From positions 1-40,329 of the IMG/VR virus record IMGVR_UViG_3300028925_015497: DNA of 40,329 bases. The stretch is one strand, 5' to 3'. Below are positions 6,971 to 13,806 of the stretch, in pieces. Within the stretch, counting starts at the first letter, position 1. Every line of letters starts with the position of its first letter. The notes under the pieces are model-generated. The model made no database searches. It was not told the origin of the DNA and saw only the letters and a program-made list of their open reading frames with translations. The DNA is from a virus. The position numbers were made by a program, and so were the translations under genes.

Positions 6971-7956
6971 GCCGCTCCGCTCAGCCGCATGGGGCAAAAG
7001 CGATCCTTGCATGCCATGGCCTTGCCGGCTGCGACACGGTGGTCACACTGGTCACAGAATGCCATGCCCTCTGCATCGGCGCGAAAATTCACGGAAACGC
7101 GATTCTGGCGCGGCTTTTTGACTTCGGCCAGGTGCACAGCGGGACTGTTCCACGCCTCGGAAAAAACCAGTCCGGACGCCTCCGGCCATTTCATGTTCGG
7201 GTCGATCGCGCGCTTCCTGTGCATCAATATGCGCCATTCATCCTGGCTTTTGCTCGCGACGATCCTTGTCAGAATCTCCAGATCATGGCTGTCATGGACT
7301 ATGCTGGAGCGGTGGCAGACCTCCACGATGCCAGGGAACATCGATCCGGCGAAGCGCTTTCCCTGATCCGGCCATGCCTTTGCGATAACCTTCAGTGCCG
7401 ATAACGTGGCCGCAGGACTGCGCTCCCTCCATGCTTTCTGGATACCGCTGATATTGCCGATCATTTGCGGCTTCCAAGCCTGATTGTTGGTATGGGGCGC
7501 GATGCAAAGCCCGGCGGCAGTTATTGCATCCGATATCGCCACCGCTTCCGGGTCTTCACTGGCCACCGACGCCTTGAACACGTCCAGCACGTTCAGGGGC
7601 CGGCGCTGCTGGTTGAGATGCACGAAACTCGCCGCTTCGTCGGCGGACGATGTATATTCGACGACGACGCAAGGCAGTTGACCAATGTCTGGCCGCAACC
7701 GTGCCGCCGCCAGTCTGTGCTGCCCGTCGATGACATAAAATTCGCTGCCATCGCGGCGGGACACCACCAGTGGCTGGCACAAGTCCCAGTTCCAGAATTG
7801 CGCGATTTTGCGAATCAGTGCCCGACTGGCCGACGCATCCAGCGATCGTTGATAGCTTGCGTCAATGCGGAGCTCCGCCGGCGGCAGATATTGCAGCACC
7901 GGAAGCTTGCCGAGCGGAGCATTGACCTTCAGCCGCGATGTTGCAGGGCGGCTCAC
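6967..7956 (-). CDS. ParB/DGQHR-domain protein with C-terminal zinc ribbon
   Basis: The protein has 329 residues. The N-terminal ParB/sulfiredoxin-like fold carries DGQHR at residues 77-81 and a later FVHLNQQRRPLN segment, as in DndB-like and phage ParB-like nuclease-fold proteins. A helical middle part follows. The C-terminus adds a four-cysteine module, CDQC...C...C (about residues 303-323), that looks like a zinc ribbon. DGQHR proteins bind DNA or nucleotides, and some regulate DNA phosphorothioation; which activity applies here is unknown. It is translationally coupled to the GP88 gene downstream (4-base overlap) and to a winged-helix gene upstream, so the pair probably acts together. Confidence 0.78.
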   Translation of the reverse strand: MSRPATSRLKVNAPLGKLPVLQYLPPAELRIDASYQRSLDASASRALIRKIAQFWNWDLCQPLVVSRRDGSEFYVIDGQHRLAAARLRPDIGQLPCVVVEYTSSADEAASFVHLNQQRRPLNVLDVFKASVASEDPEAVAISDAITAAGLCIAPHTNNQAWKPQMIGNISGIQKAWRERSPAATLSALKVIAKAWPDQGKRFAGSMFPGIVEVCHRSSIVHDSHDLEILTRIVASKSQDEWRILMHRKRAIDPNMKWPEASGLVFSEAWNSPAVHLAEVKKPRQNRVSVNFRADAEGMAFCDQCDHRVAAGKAMACKDRFCPMRLSGAA

Positions 7957-8645
7957 GCCACCATCTTTCGCAGTGACTTGCCAAAAGGGGCGTCGCCATA
8001 TCTATCCCGGTGAGCCGCCTCGCATTGCATTTCATGCTCGGCATGCCGCCGCTCGGCCTCGCCGCGCCGCTCGGCCAGTTCATCTTCTTTGATATTTGCT
8101 TCATGCACTCCGGAATCGGCCATCACATTGTGAATATTGGATCCGCGGACCTGGGGCGGATATCCGTCCGGACGCCGCAGCATGGCTTCCCGAAAAGATT
8201 GCGCCGTATCGCGCTGGGGATTGCGCGCCGCCAGGACATTCTGGACGCCATTGCCATGTCCCAACGCCTCCAGTGACAATTGCACCCGGGCGGTACCGGT
8301 TCGGACCAGATAATCCTCGAGCTCGCTCTTGAACGCTGCGGCTTCGTCATCGTTAAACCGGTGCGCCGGCACGTGGTTGACACGGGTGGAAAAATGCGGA
8401 GCGCCGCGTTCACCGGCGGTCGACTTGCCGGTGGCCACTATCGTCACGATCCGGCTGTTGCCGAACCGCTCGACGCGGATCAGGCCGCGCCTGACCAGCT
8501 TGTTCATCACCGTCGGCGGCGATCCGATCGACTGCATACCCATCAGCTCGCAAATCTGGTCATTGCTGGGGCAGACATCGCCCTTGTCAGCGGCCGTGAT
8601 CAATATCTCCAGCAATCGTTGTTCGCGCGGGGTCATGTTTTTCAT
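7953..8645 (-). CDS. Winged-helix DNA-binding protein with long charged tail
   Basis: The protein has 230 residues starting at the ATG at 8645, which overlaps the upstream stop. Residues 1-70 form a winged helix-turn-helix (REQRLLEILITAAD, CPSNDQICELMGM, then MNKLVRRGLIRVERFGNSRI). This resembles phage DNA-binding proteins that read a conserved wing motif with GNSR. The C-terminal region is long, helical and rich in E, R and H, probably a coiled coil. It shares its general wHTH plan with the gene at 9378-9908 in the same operon. It is probably an early transcriptional or replication regulator; the target is unknown. Confidence 0.68.
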   Translation of the reverse strand: MKNMTPREQRLLEILITAADKGDVCPSNDQICELMGMQSIGSPPTVMNKLVRRGLIRVERFGNSRIVTIVATGKSTAGERGAPHFSTRVNHVPAHRFNDDEAAAFKSELEDYLVRTGTARVQLSLEALGHGNGVQNVLAARNPQRDTAQSFREAMLRRPDGYPPQVRGSNIHNVMADSGVHEANIKEDELAERRGEAERRHAEHEMQCEAAHRDRYGDAPFGKSLRKMVA

Positions 8646-9211
8646 TCCCCGCACCCCCGGCCAACCTGACCCGGATTTTCGGCAACAAAATCCTTCCAGT
8701 GCCGCCATCCCTGCGGACAGGCAAAGCCCCATTCGCGGACCTTGGGACCGGTGATGAACAGCGAGACCGCCCTGCCCCCTTCGGGAATTTCCAGTCGGTG
8801 CAGCGCCTCGGCAGCGCGCTTGACGAAATCACCAGCCTTGCGGTGGATAACGCTACCATCAGGCAGATGCTCGAGATATTCCCCTTCCAGCAGCCAGCTG
8901 ATATTCTCCCATGGATGATCATGCAGCGCCCGGTCATCGTCGCTGCGCAGGATTTCGTGCAGATACATGTTGTGCTGATTGTTGCGCGGCACGATCCACC
9001 AACGGCGCAGATAATTGTCGCCGATGATGAAATCAGGATCATGCTGCATCACCTCTGCAGCCCATGCCTGCATGTCGGCCAGATCCGCAAAGGGCTGGTC
9101 CATCATATTGCCATCGGTGGCTGTCATCTGCTCCTCGCAACCGGAACACAGCGACTGACCATCCGTGCGCTGAAACCCGATGCCGCAGCCATCACATATC
9201 TGCACTGTCAC
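8642..9211 (-). CDS. Zinc-ribbon plus cupin-fold protein
   Basis: The protein has 189 residues. The GTG start at 9211 overlaps the upstream stop (GTGA) and has better context than a longer upstream ATG. Residues 1-30 carry a four-cysteine ribbon (C6, C9, C22, C25). Residues 80-170 form a cupin barrel with HDHPWENISW, a glycine turn LLEGEYLEH, and a later AALHRLEIP supplying another histidine. The combination suggests a metal-dependent binding protein or enzyme. A second cupin with the same HDHP-xx motif and H-x2-EIP ending is encoded at 17571-18014 in the lysis region. No substrate can be assigned. Confidence 0.7.
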   Translation of the reverse strand: MTVQICDGCGIGFQRTDGQSLCSGCEEQMTATDGNMMDQPFADLADMQAWAAEVMQHDPDFIIGDNYLRRWWIVPRNNQHNMYLHEILRSDDDRALHDHPWENISWLLEGEYLEHLPDGSVIHRKAGDFVKRAAEALHRLEIPEGGRAVSLFITGPKVREWGFACPQGWRHWKDFVAENPGQVGRGCGE

Positions 9212-9381
9212 GCCGATTCCCCCTTGTCTTTTTTGCCGCTGGCTGGCGGCTTGATGCACTTGCGCGGATCAACATCGCGCTGCAGGACATCATCCTCTGT
9301 TTCATCGATCATCCGGTTCGACGGTGATCGACCGGCGCGCACCTTGCCGTCCTGGTCGATATTTTTCTGCCGATCGGTCAT
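9208..9381 (-). CDS. Small hydrophilic early protein
   Basis: The protein has 57 residues. The ATG at 9381 overlaps the upstream stop by 4 bases, and its own stop overlaps the next GTG start, which is the main reason to accept it. It is highly charged and lysine-rich at the end, with a lone CIKPP segment and no recognised domain. A longer frame reading upstream to 9579 lies antisense in frame use to the wHTH gene and is not supported. Confidence 0.55.
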   Translation of the reverse strand: MTDRQKNIDQDGKVRAGRSPSNRMIDETEDDVLQRDVDPRKCIKPPASGKKDKGESA

Positions 9382-9908
9382 GCCATCACCTGCACTCTCG
9401 CTTCCCTGGTCTTCATGCCGGCATATTTGCCGGTCAATATGGTCACCACGCGGCGCCCGAACGGGCTGTGATCCTCGACCGTGATGTGACCCATCTTGAC
9501 CAGCTGCCGCATCCGGTAGCTGGCGCACTTGTCGTCTGTCAGGCGGCACGCCCGCGCCAGTTCGCGGTTGGTCGGGCATGGCCGGTCATGGCTGGCCGCA
9601 TGCCGCAATATGCGCAGCAACACGCCCTCGGCTGATCGCCGGCGCTTCGGTGTGAATCTGCCGCTGTTCCCCTTGATCTGCGCCTGGCGCCGCTTCATCC
9701 GCGCCATCCGTCCCTCGCCGCGCTTGGCCAGATAGACCCCCTCGCCGCCATCGCGGGTGAACAGGGGAATGATGATCCCCGCGTCGATCATCGGGCGGGT
9801 CTGCGCACGCAAGTCCGGTGTGATATGATTGCGGGCATAGGCGACGGTATCGCCCGGCCTTGCCCGCTCTGCCCATCCCATCAGTTCATCCCCGCGCAGC
9901 AATAGCAT
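9378..9908 (-). CDS. Helix-turn-helix regulator, early operon
   Basis: The protein has 176 residues. The C-terminal half (about 95-165) is a winged helix: LLRILRHAASHDRPCPTNRE, then LARACRLTDDKCASYRMRQL, and a wing VKMGHITVEDHSPFGRRVV. The N-terminal half (MGWAERARPGDTVAYARNHI) resembles a small module found in alphaproteobacterial phage proteins. It probably binds DNA and regulates early genes. It follows the CII-like gene by 3 bases and overlaps the next small gene by 4 bases. It may be paralogous to the wHTH protein at 7953-8645, since both read a short wing with an arginine pair. Confidence 0.66.
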   Translation of the reverse strand: MLLLRGDELMGWAERARPGDTVAYARNHITPDLRAQTRPMIDAGIIIPLFTRDGGEGVYLAKRGEGRMARMKRRQAQIKGNSGRFTPKRRRSAEGVLLRILRHAASHDRPCPTNRELARACRLTDDKCASYRMRQLVKMGHITVEDHSPFGRRVVTILTGKYAGMKTREARVQVMA

Positions 9909-9911
9909 CGC

Positions 9912-10400
9912 CTATCCTCCCTTGGTAAGCACGGCGGTCCGGTAAATGGCCGCTGCAATATCCATCAGTCGCGCCGCCCGGGCTTCCAGCTCGTGCTGGT
10001 TGACCTCCCTTGCGGTGACGCCGTCGCCATTGGCGACGGACGCTGTGATATCGGAGGTGATTTCGCCGGCCTCAGCGGACAGATTGGAAACATGGGTCAA
10101 CCAGTCATGGCCGTCGGGAATGTCATCCGCTGCTGGCACGAGAACAAACCCCTGTTCTCGTGCCATCGCGCGGGTGACCGGTGGATGGTCGGCCATGCCG
10201 ACGGTGTTGGATTCAAGTTCCATGGCCTCGGCGATGGTCAGGAAGTCTTCGGTGTTCGGCAGCGCAACATCGGAAAAGCGCTGGTGGCGCTTGCCAAGAT
10301 GCTCGCCGACCGCCACCTGTCCGCCGAAGGACCGGATCAGCGCCCGACTGGCCGATTTCAGCAGCTGCAGGCGCGGGGAAAGTTGCACGGTCCGGCTCAT
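9912..10400 (-). CDS. CII/CP76-like phage regulatory protein
   Basis: The protein has 162 residues. The N-terminal third (residues 14-60: ALIRSFGGQVAVGEHLGKRHQ, then VALPNTEDFLTIAEAMEL) matches the helix-turn-helix of the CII/CP76 family, in which a phage activator binds near the establishment promoters. The rest is helical, including ADHPPVTRAMAREQGF and a C-terminal helix that may mediate multimerisation. It is the second gene of the left early operon, directly after the Cro-like gene with a 4-base overlap, the position of cII after cro in lambdoid phages. Function is inferred from family and position. Confidence 0.68.
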   Translation of the reverse strand: MSRTVQLSPRLQLLKSASRALIRSFGGQVAVGEHLGKRHQRFSDVALPNTEDFLTIAEAMELESNTVGMADHPPVTRAMAREQGFVLVPAADDIPDGHDWLTHVSNLSAEAGEITSDITASVANGDGVTAREVNQHELEARAARLMDIAAAIYRTAVLTKGG

Positions 10401-10693
10401 GCGGCAATTTCCCTTGATTTGCCGGATGACGGCGAACCGTCGGTCGAGATAGTGTCGAGGCGATCCAGTAAAATGGCGGCCGCATCCGGAATGATATCGC
10501 CCTGCCAGTTCTGGGAGGCACGGAAAAAGGAAAGGAATTTTTCAAATGTGCTTATCGTGCACGAAGACCCGTCTTTCAGCCGGTCGAATATCTTGCTGTC
10601 CCCGGCAATCTTTGTTCCCAGCGTGGCCGGGCTCCGGTTGTTGGCTTCAGCCCAGATATCGGCGAGTCGACAAAGGTGATCTGTGAGTTGCAA
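10397..10693 (-). CDS. Cro-like small repressor
   Basis: The protein has 98 residues with a TTG start at 10693, preceded by GGAG eight bases away. The segment TLGTKIAGDSKIFDRLKDG followed by SSCTISTFEKFLSFF forms a compact helix-turn-helix like those of small alphaproteobacterial phage repressors. It is the first gene of the leftward early operon and is divergent from the CI gene, with the operator pair in between. Position and size favour a Cro role, lowering CI and early transcription during lytic growth. No catalytic or additional domain is present. Confidence 0.68.
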   Translation of the reverse strand: MQLTDHLCRLADIWAEANNRSPATLGTKIAGDSKIFDRLKDGSSCTISTFEKFLSFFRASQNWQGDIIPDAAAILLDRLDTISTDGSPSSGKSREIAA

Positions 10694-10721
10694 GACGAGG
10701 ACTCCATGATTGGCGAGCCCC

Positions 10722-10751
10722 TTAATGCGGAATTTATTCCGGACTTGTCAA
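10722..10751 (-). promoter_or_regulatory. Leftward early promoter with operator in its spacer
   Basis: On the minus strand a perfect -35 TTGACA lies at 10751-10746. The -10 is weak, GCATTA or CATTAA around 10728-10722, 17-18 bases further. The 14-bp palindrome at 10728-10741 fills the spacer, so a bound repressor would block polymerase. The transcript would begin about 25 bases before the TTG start of the Cro-like gene. Confidence 0.6.
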
Positions 10752-10765
10752 CGGAAATGTTTCCG
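10728..10765. promoter_or_regulatory. Left operator pair, CGGAANNNNTTCCG palindromes
   Basis: Two 14-bp palindromes lie at 10728-10741 (CGGAATTTATTCCG) and 10752-10765 (CGGAAATGTTTCCG). Their centres are 24 bases apart and they flank the -35 box of the leftward promoter. The same motif recurs twice on the far side of the CI gene. This is the expected arrangement for CI and Cro operators. The second site also lies just upstream of the chosen CI start, where it could mediate autoregulation. Confidence 0.75.
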
Positions 10766-10801
10766 CGTGACGAAAAATCCGAATTGCTGGATAAATCCGG
10801 C

Positions 10802-11512
10802 ATGTCCGACATTGATGATTTTCTGGCCCGAATGGACCAATTGCGCCAGGAAAAGGGTCTGTCGGACCGGGCCCTTTCGCTCGCTGCGACGGACAAGCCT
10901 GATCTGGTTCGATCCATCCGCCACCGGCGTGCCTTTCCCAAGGGCGACAATCTGTCGGCCCTTGCCGCCGCGCTGGACACTTCGATCGACTACCTGGTTC
11001 ATGGTACGTCACATCAGGGCAACGCCCGGGTCTCCGAAACCCCTCTGGACTTCAAACCACAATCAGTCAGCAACGACCTGCCTGTCCTCGGCACCGCCCA
11101 TGGCGGGACCGTCCGGCTCGATAACGACGGACAAGTCACGGAAATAGAACAGACATTGTTCGAACCCACTCAGGTGATCCGCTATATCTCGCGGCCAAAA
11201 GCGCTGACCGGTGCCCAGGACGCCTATGCCATATATGTCGAGGGCGAATCCATGTATCCGCGCTTCGGGCCGGGCGAAATGGCCGTTGTCGATCCCCGCG
11301 TGCCGCCACGGATCGGCGACGACGTGATCGTGCAGCTGTCTGAAAACGGGCATGATGAAATCAGCGCGATCCTGATCAAGCGCCTGGTCCGCCGCAGCGC
11401 CAGCTTCCTTGAACTGGAGCAGTTCAACCCGGCTGCCATATTCCGAATCGATGCGGTCAGGGTAAAGCGCCTGCACCGCATTTGTCCCGCCGGAGACCTG
11501 CTCGGCGGATAA
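10802..11512 (+). CDS. CI-type repressor, S24/LexA-like C-terminal domain
   Basis: The protein has 236 residues from the ATG at 10802. The frame is open further upstream, but those starts would overlap the operators. Residues 5-65 hold the helix-turn-helix (DFLARMDQLRQEKG, LSDRALSLAATDKPDLVRSI). Residues about 95-235 are an S24 peptidase fold with the serine motif GESMYP near residue 148 and the lysine in ILIKRLVRR near residue 193. The usual Ala-Gly cleavage dipeptide before this domain is replaced by GTAHGGT, so SOS self-cleavage is uncertain. It maintains lysogeny by repressing the two flanking early promoters. The gene is divergent from the Cro-like gene. Confidence 0.88.
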   Translation: MSDIDDFLARMDQLRQEKGLSDRALSLAATDKPDLVRSIRHRRAFPKGDNLSALAAALDTSIDYLVHGTSHQGNARVSETPLDFKPQSVSNDLPVLGTAHGGTVRLDNDGQVTEIEQTLFEPTQVIRYISRPKALTGAQDAYAIYVEGESMYPRFGPGEMAVVDPRVPPRIGDDVIVQLSENGHDEISAILIKRLVRRSASFLELEQFNPAAIFRIDAVRVKRLHRICPAGDLLGG

Positions 11513-11517
11513 CCTAA

Positions 11518-11560
11518 CGGAATTATTTCCGCATTTAATATTGACAGGGAATTATTTCCG
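11518..11560. promoter_or_regulatory. Right operator pair, CGGAANNNNTTCCG palindromes
   Basis: The sites at 11518-11531 (CGGAATTATTTCCG) and 11547-11560 (GGGAATTATTTCCG, one mismatch in an arm) match the left operator pair. Their centres are 29 bases apart and they lie just after the CI stop codon. The first precedes and the second follows the -35 box of the rightward promoter. Confidence 0.75.
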
Positions 11561-11570
11561 CATCTATATC
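11541..11570 (+). promoter_or_regulatory. Rightward early promoter with operator in its spacer
   Basis: A perfect -35 TTGACA lies at 11541-11546, followed after 17-18 bases by CTATAT/TATATC at 11564-11570. The right-hand palindrome sits entirely inside the spacer. The first gene of the right early operon starts at 11595 with GGAGG at 11584-11588, so the leader is very short. Confidence 0.7.
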
Positions 11571-11594
11571 ACCTTCATTCAATGGAGGCGATAC

Positions 11595-11858
11595 ATGCTA
11601 AAAACCGAATCACTCTTCCCTCACAGCGGCAGCTTTGCCATGCGGCGCGACGACGTCACCGGCAAATGCGAAATCCCTGTCCGCATCCTGCGCAACAATG
11701 GCGATGGCACTCTGCTGACCGGTGATCCGGTTGGTGGTGCGCGTCGCCGCAACAGCGCCAGCATCAACTGCAATGTGCCTCTGGACGACTTGCTGCCGGC
11801 CACCCGCGACCGCTGCATCGCGGCCCGCGGCAAATATGCCTACCGGGTGCCGGCATGA
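11595..11858 (+). CDS. First gene of right early operon, unknown
   Basis: The protein has 87 residues from the ATG at 11595, which has a strong GGAGG ribosome binding site. It is probably one small beta-rich domain: a basic segment MRRDDVTGKCEIPVRIL, then DGTLLTGDPVGGARRRNSAS and a C-terminal helix. The wording around LLPATRDRCIAARGKY suggests nucleic-acid binding, but no family is recognised. As the first gene from the CI-repressed rightward promoter it should be among the earliest expressed, a usual place for host-takeover or anti-defence proteins. Confidence 0.68.
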   Translation: MLKTESLFPHSGSFAMRRDDVTGKCEIPVRILRNNGDGTLLTGDPVGGARRRNSASINCNVPLDDLLPATRDRCIAARGKYAYRVPA

Positions 11859-12007
11859 ACCGCCTGACCATGGATCAGAAGATCCGCTTCAACCGCGCCA
11901 TGCGCGACTTCTGGTCGCAGCACGGTCAGCGCGCGCTGGATCACGCGATCATCATCATGGTGCCGACGCTGCTCTTTGCGCCCGCCTATGTGCGGTGGTT
12001 CTCGTGA
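11855..12007 (+). CDS. Very small membrane-associated early protein
   Basis: The protein has 50 residues, accepted because its ATG overlaps the previous stop (ATGA) and its stop overlaps the next GTG start (GTGA). The N-terminal half is basic and helical (MNRLTMDQKIRFNRAMRDF). The C-terminal half AIIIMVPTLLFAPAYVRWF is a likely single membrane segment. No homologue is recognised. Confidence 0.58.
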   Translation: MNRLTMDQKIRFNRAMRDFWSQHGQRALDHAIIIMVPTLLFAPAYVRWFS

Positions 12008-12240
12008 GAACCCAGCTGTTCGCCACCTTCGACAAGCGTGGTTTCATCAAGGCGACCAAGAATGCCGCCAGCGTTGGCCGCAAGGAAATCGGCGTGATGA
12101 TCACGGTCGAAATCCCGGACACCGCCTTCGACGACGGCTTCCTGCACGCCACCATATCGGTGCCCGACAGCGCCTTTGTGTTCGCCGCCGGTACCGATCT
12201 GGTGGTCGAATGCCTGGCCGCACCGGAGGACGAAACATGA
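12004..12240 (+). CDS. Small early protein, unknown
   Basis: The protein has 78 residues with a GTG start at 12004 that overlaps the upstream stop; the longer open frame before it overlaps real genes. The sequence alternates strands (MITVEIPDTAF, HATISVPDSAFVF, DLVVECL) and looks like a small beta-sheet fold, preceded by a basic segment with KATKNAASVGRKE. It overlaps the next gene by 4 bases. No function can be assigned. Confidence 0.6.
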   Translation: MRTQLFATFDKRGFIKATKNAASVGRKEIGVMITVEIPDTAFDDGFLHATISVPDSAFVFAAGTDLVVECLAAPEDET

Positions 12241-12485
12241 CCTATCTGTCACCGCGCTCTTTCATCAATCGGGCAGCAGCTGATCCGGATGTCATTCAGC
12301 GCGGCTATCAGCCCCTTTACCATTGCGACATCGTCAACCGCTGCCCGGGCTGCGGCAGGTCGCACTGGTATATTGGCCGGTTCAGCGCCGAATGCGCGCA
12401 TTGCGAGACCGCCCTGCCGCTGGCCATGGTTTCGATACAGCCGATGCAGCCACGCTTTACCGAACATTTCAGCAAGACCGCATGA
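12237..12485 (+). CDS. Small zinc-ribbon early protein
   Basis: The protein has 82 residues from the ATG at 12237 (4-base overlap with the upstream gene). It has two cysteine knuckles, CPGCG (C36, C39) and CAHC (C53, C56), spaced like a zinc ribbon, with aromatic residues between them (SHWYIGRF). Such modules bind nucleic acid or protein. It overlaps the next gene by 4 bases. Confidence 0.65.
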   Translation: MTYLSPRSFINRAAADPDVIQRGYQPLYHCDIVNRCPGCGRSHWYIGRFSAECAHCETALPLAMVSIQPMQPRFTEHFSKTA

Positions 12486-12883
12486 TGGACCTTGCCGCCG
12501 CCACCCGCACCGAACTGGACCGCCGCTTAATCGCTGCCCAGCGCGCCTATGCGCAGCGCGGCGAAGATCAGAAGATCAATCAGCTGCTGCTGCTCTGGGA
12601 AAAGATCACCATCCACTGCCGCGGCGCACCGCGCCCGGACGGTCTTGTCTTTTTCCCGGAGGATCTGCGCGCCATGGCAACCGAGGCAGCTCGCGCGGCC
12701 CATGTCGGCGCGGCCAAGCACGCGCTGGACCCGAACGGTGCCTATGACAGCGACCGCCTGCGCACCCTGTTCCGCATCCACCACCATCTCGAGGCGGCCG
12801 CAGGATCGCTGGAAAGCATCAACACCGCCCTGCGCGACCAGGGCGCCCGCGATCGGGCAAGAAAAATGGATATGGCCGCATGA
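12482..12883 (+). CDS. Helical early protein, unknown
   Basis: The protein has 133 residues from the ATG at 12482, overlapping the upstream stop. It is predicted mostly helical, with KINQLLLLWEKITIHCRG in the first half and a C-terminal helix pair (LFRIHHHLEAAAGSLESINT). No catalytic motif or known domain stands out. It is part of the same overlapping run as its neighbours. Confidence 0.65.
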   Translation: MMDLAAATRTELDRRLIAAQRAYAQRGEDQKINQLLLLWEKITIHCRGAPRPDGLVFFPEDLRAMATEAARAAHVGAAKHALDPNGAYDSDRLRTLFRIHHHLEAAAGSLESINTALRDQGARDRARKMDMAA

Positions 12884-12899
12884 CATTGGAGAAAAAGCA

Positions 12900-13106
12900 A
12901 TGAACTGGGAAGCAATAGGGATTGGAGTCTTAGGCGTTGCGGTCTGCGCCGTGTTCGCACTGGTCGCCCTGATCTGGGGCGGACAGGGCGATGGCTATCA
13001 CGGCGCATATCAGCGCGATGCCGGGCAGACAGCCGGGTGTCTGGCGATCGTCGCGGTCATCGTGGCGCTCTTTATTATCGGATTTGTCATCGAGGCACAG
13101 TCATGA
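12900..13106 (+). CDS. Two-segment small membrane protein
   Basis: The protein has 68 residues from the ATG at 12900. It has two clear membrane helices, roughly residues 5-27 (GIGVLGVAVCAVFALVALIW) and 46-65 (LAIVAVIVALFIIGFVI), joined by a glycine-rich hydrophilic loop. Its position in the early, immunity-controlled operon argues against a holin role and for host-membrane takeover or exclusion. It overlaps the ASCH gene by 4 bases. Confidence 0.68.
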   Translation: MNWEAIGIGVLGVAVCAVFALVALIWGGQGDGYHGAYQRDAGQTAGCLAIVAVIVALFIIGFVIEAQS

Positions 13107-13507
13107 CCAGTATCGCGGCACAGCTAGTCGATGGTTTGCACCGGATAAAGGCCCTGTCGATCCGTCAGCCGTGGTGCCACCGCATATTGCACGAAGGAAA
13201 AGACGTCGAAAACCGGGACTGGCCGACCCGGCAACGCGGTTGGTATCTTATCCATGCCGCCAAATCGGAACAGGAGGATCGCGAGTTGATCCGCCGGCTG
13301 AAGCTGCCGCTGGGCGGGATCGTCGGGGCAATGAAGATTGTCGATTGCGTGACGGAAATGAACAGCAGGTGGTTTTGTGGCCGCTATGGTTTCGTGATCT
13401 CAGACCGGGTCGAGTTCCCGTTCATCCCGCTCAAGGGCCAACTTGGCTTTTTCGACCCCGGTGATGCCGTTCGGTACCAGATCCGCAATCTACTGGAGGA
13501 AGCGTGA
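13103..13507 (+). CDS. ASCH-domain protein
   Basis: The protein has 134 residues from the ATG at 13103. It matches ASCH-fold proteins (PUA-like): KALSIRQPWCHRILHEGKDV, ENRDWPTRQRGWYLIHAAK, a GGIVGAMKIVDCV strand, and the closing LKGQLGFFD. ASCH domains bind RNA or modified nucleotides, and some cleave RNA; phages use them widely for unknown purposes. It is in a gene set controlled by the rightward early promoter and overlaps both neighbours by a few bases. Confidence 0.82.
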   Translation: MTSIAAQLVDGLHRIKALSIRQPWCHRILHEGKDVENRDWPTRQRGWYLIHAAKSEQEDRELIRRLKLPLGGIVGAMKIVDCVTEMNSRWFCGRYGFVISDRVEFPFIPLKGQLGFFDPGDAVRYQIRNLLEEA

Positions 13508-13806
13508 TGCTTGAATTTTTCAGTGAATACACGATCGCCGCGGCGCGGAAAGATCACCGCTGTGAATCATGTCAAACAACCATTCTCGCAGGAGAAAGCT
13601 ACGTCTATATGGCCGGCAAATGGGATGGCGATTTGTTCATCACCAAAAACCACCCCGAATGCCGCAAGGCCGAATGTGACTACGCGCACCAGAATGGACT
13701 GTCGGGCGGTGACGAATGGCAATGGCTGTACGATATGGACAGCGAAGACCGGGAATGGCTGAAAGAAAATCACCCCGCTGCAGCAAAGCGATTGAGTGAT
13801 CGATGA
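13504..13806 (+). CDS. Small cysteine-rich early protein
   Basis: The protein has 100 residues starting at the GTG at 13504, or the ATG at 13507 directly after it; the GTG overlaps the upstream stop. A metal-site pattern is visible: CESC (C20, C23) and H50-P-E-C53 with C58, on a short beta-hairpin scaffold (ESYVYMAGKWDG). This resembles small treble-clef or zinc-ribbon proteins of phages. The C-terminal half is acidic. It overlaps the excisionase gene by 4 bases. Confidence 0.66.
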   Translation: MMLEFFSEYTIAAARKDHRCESCQTTILAGESYVYMAGKWDGDLFITKNHPECRKAECDYAHQNGLSGGDEWQWLYDMDSEDREWLKENHPAAAKRLSDR

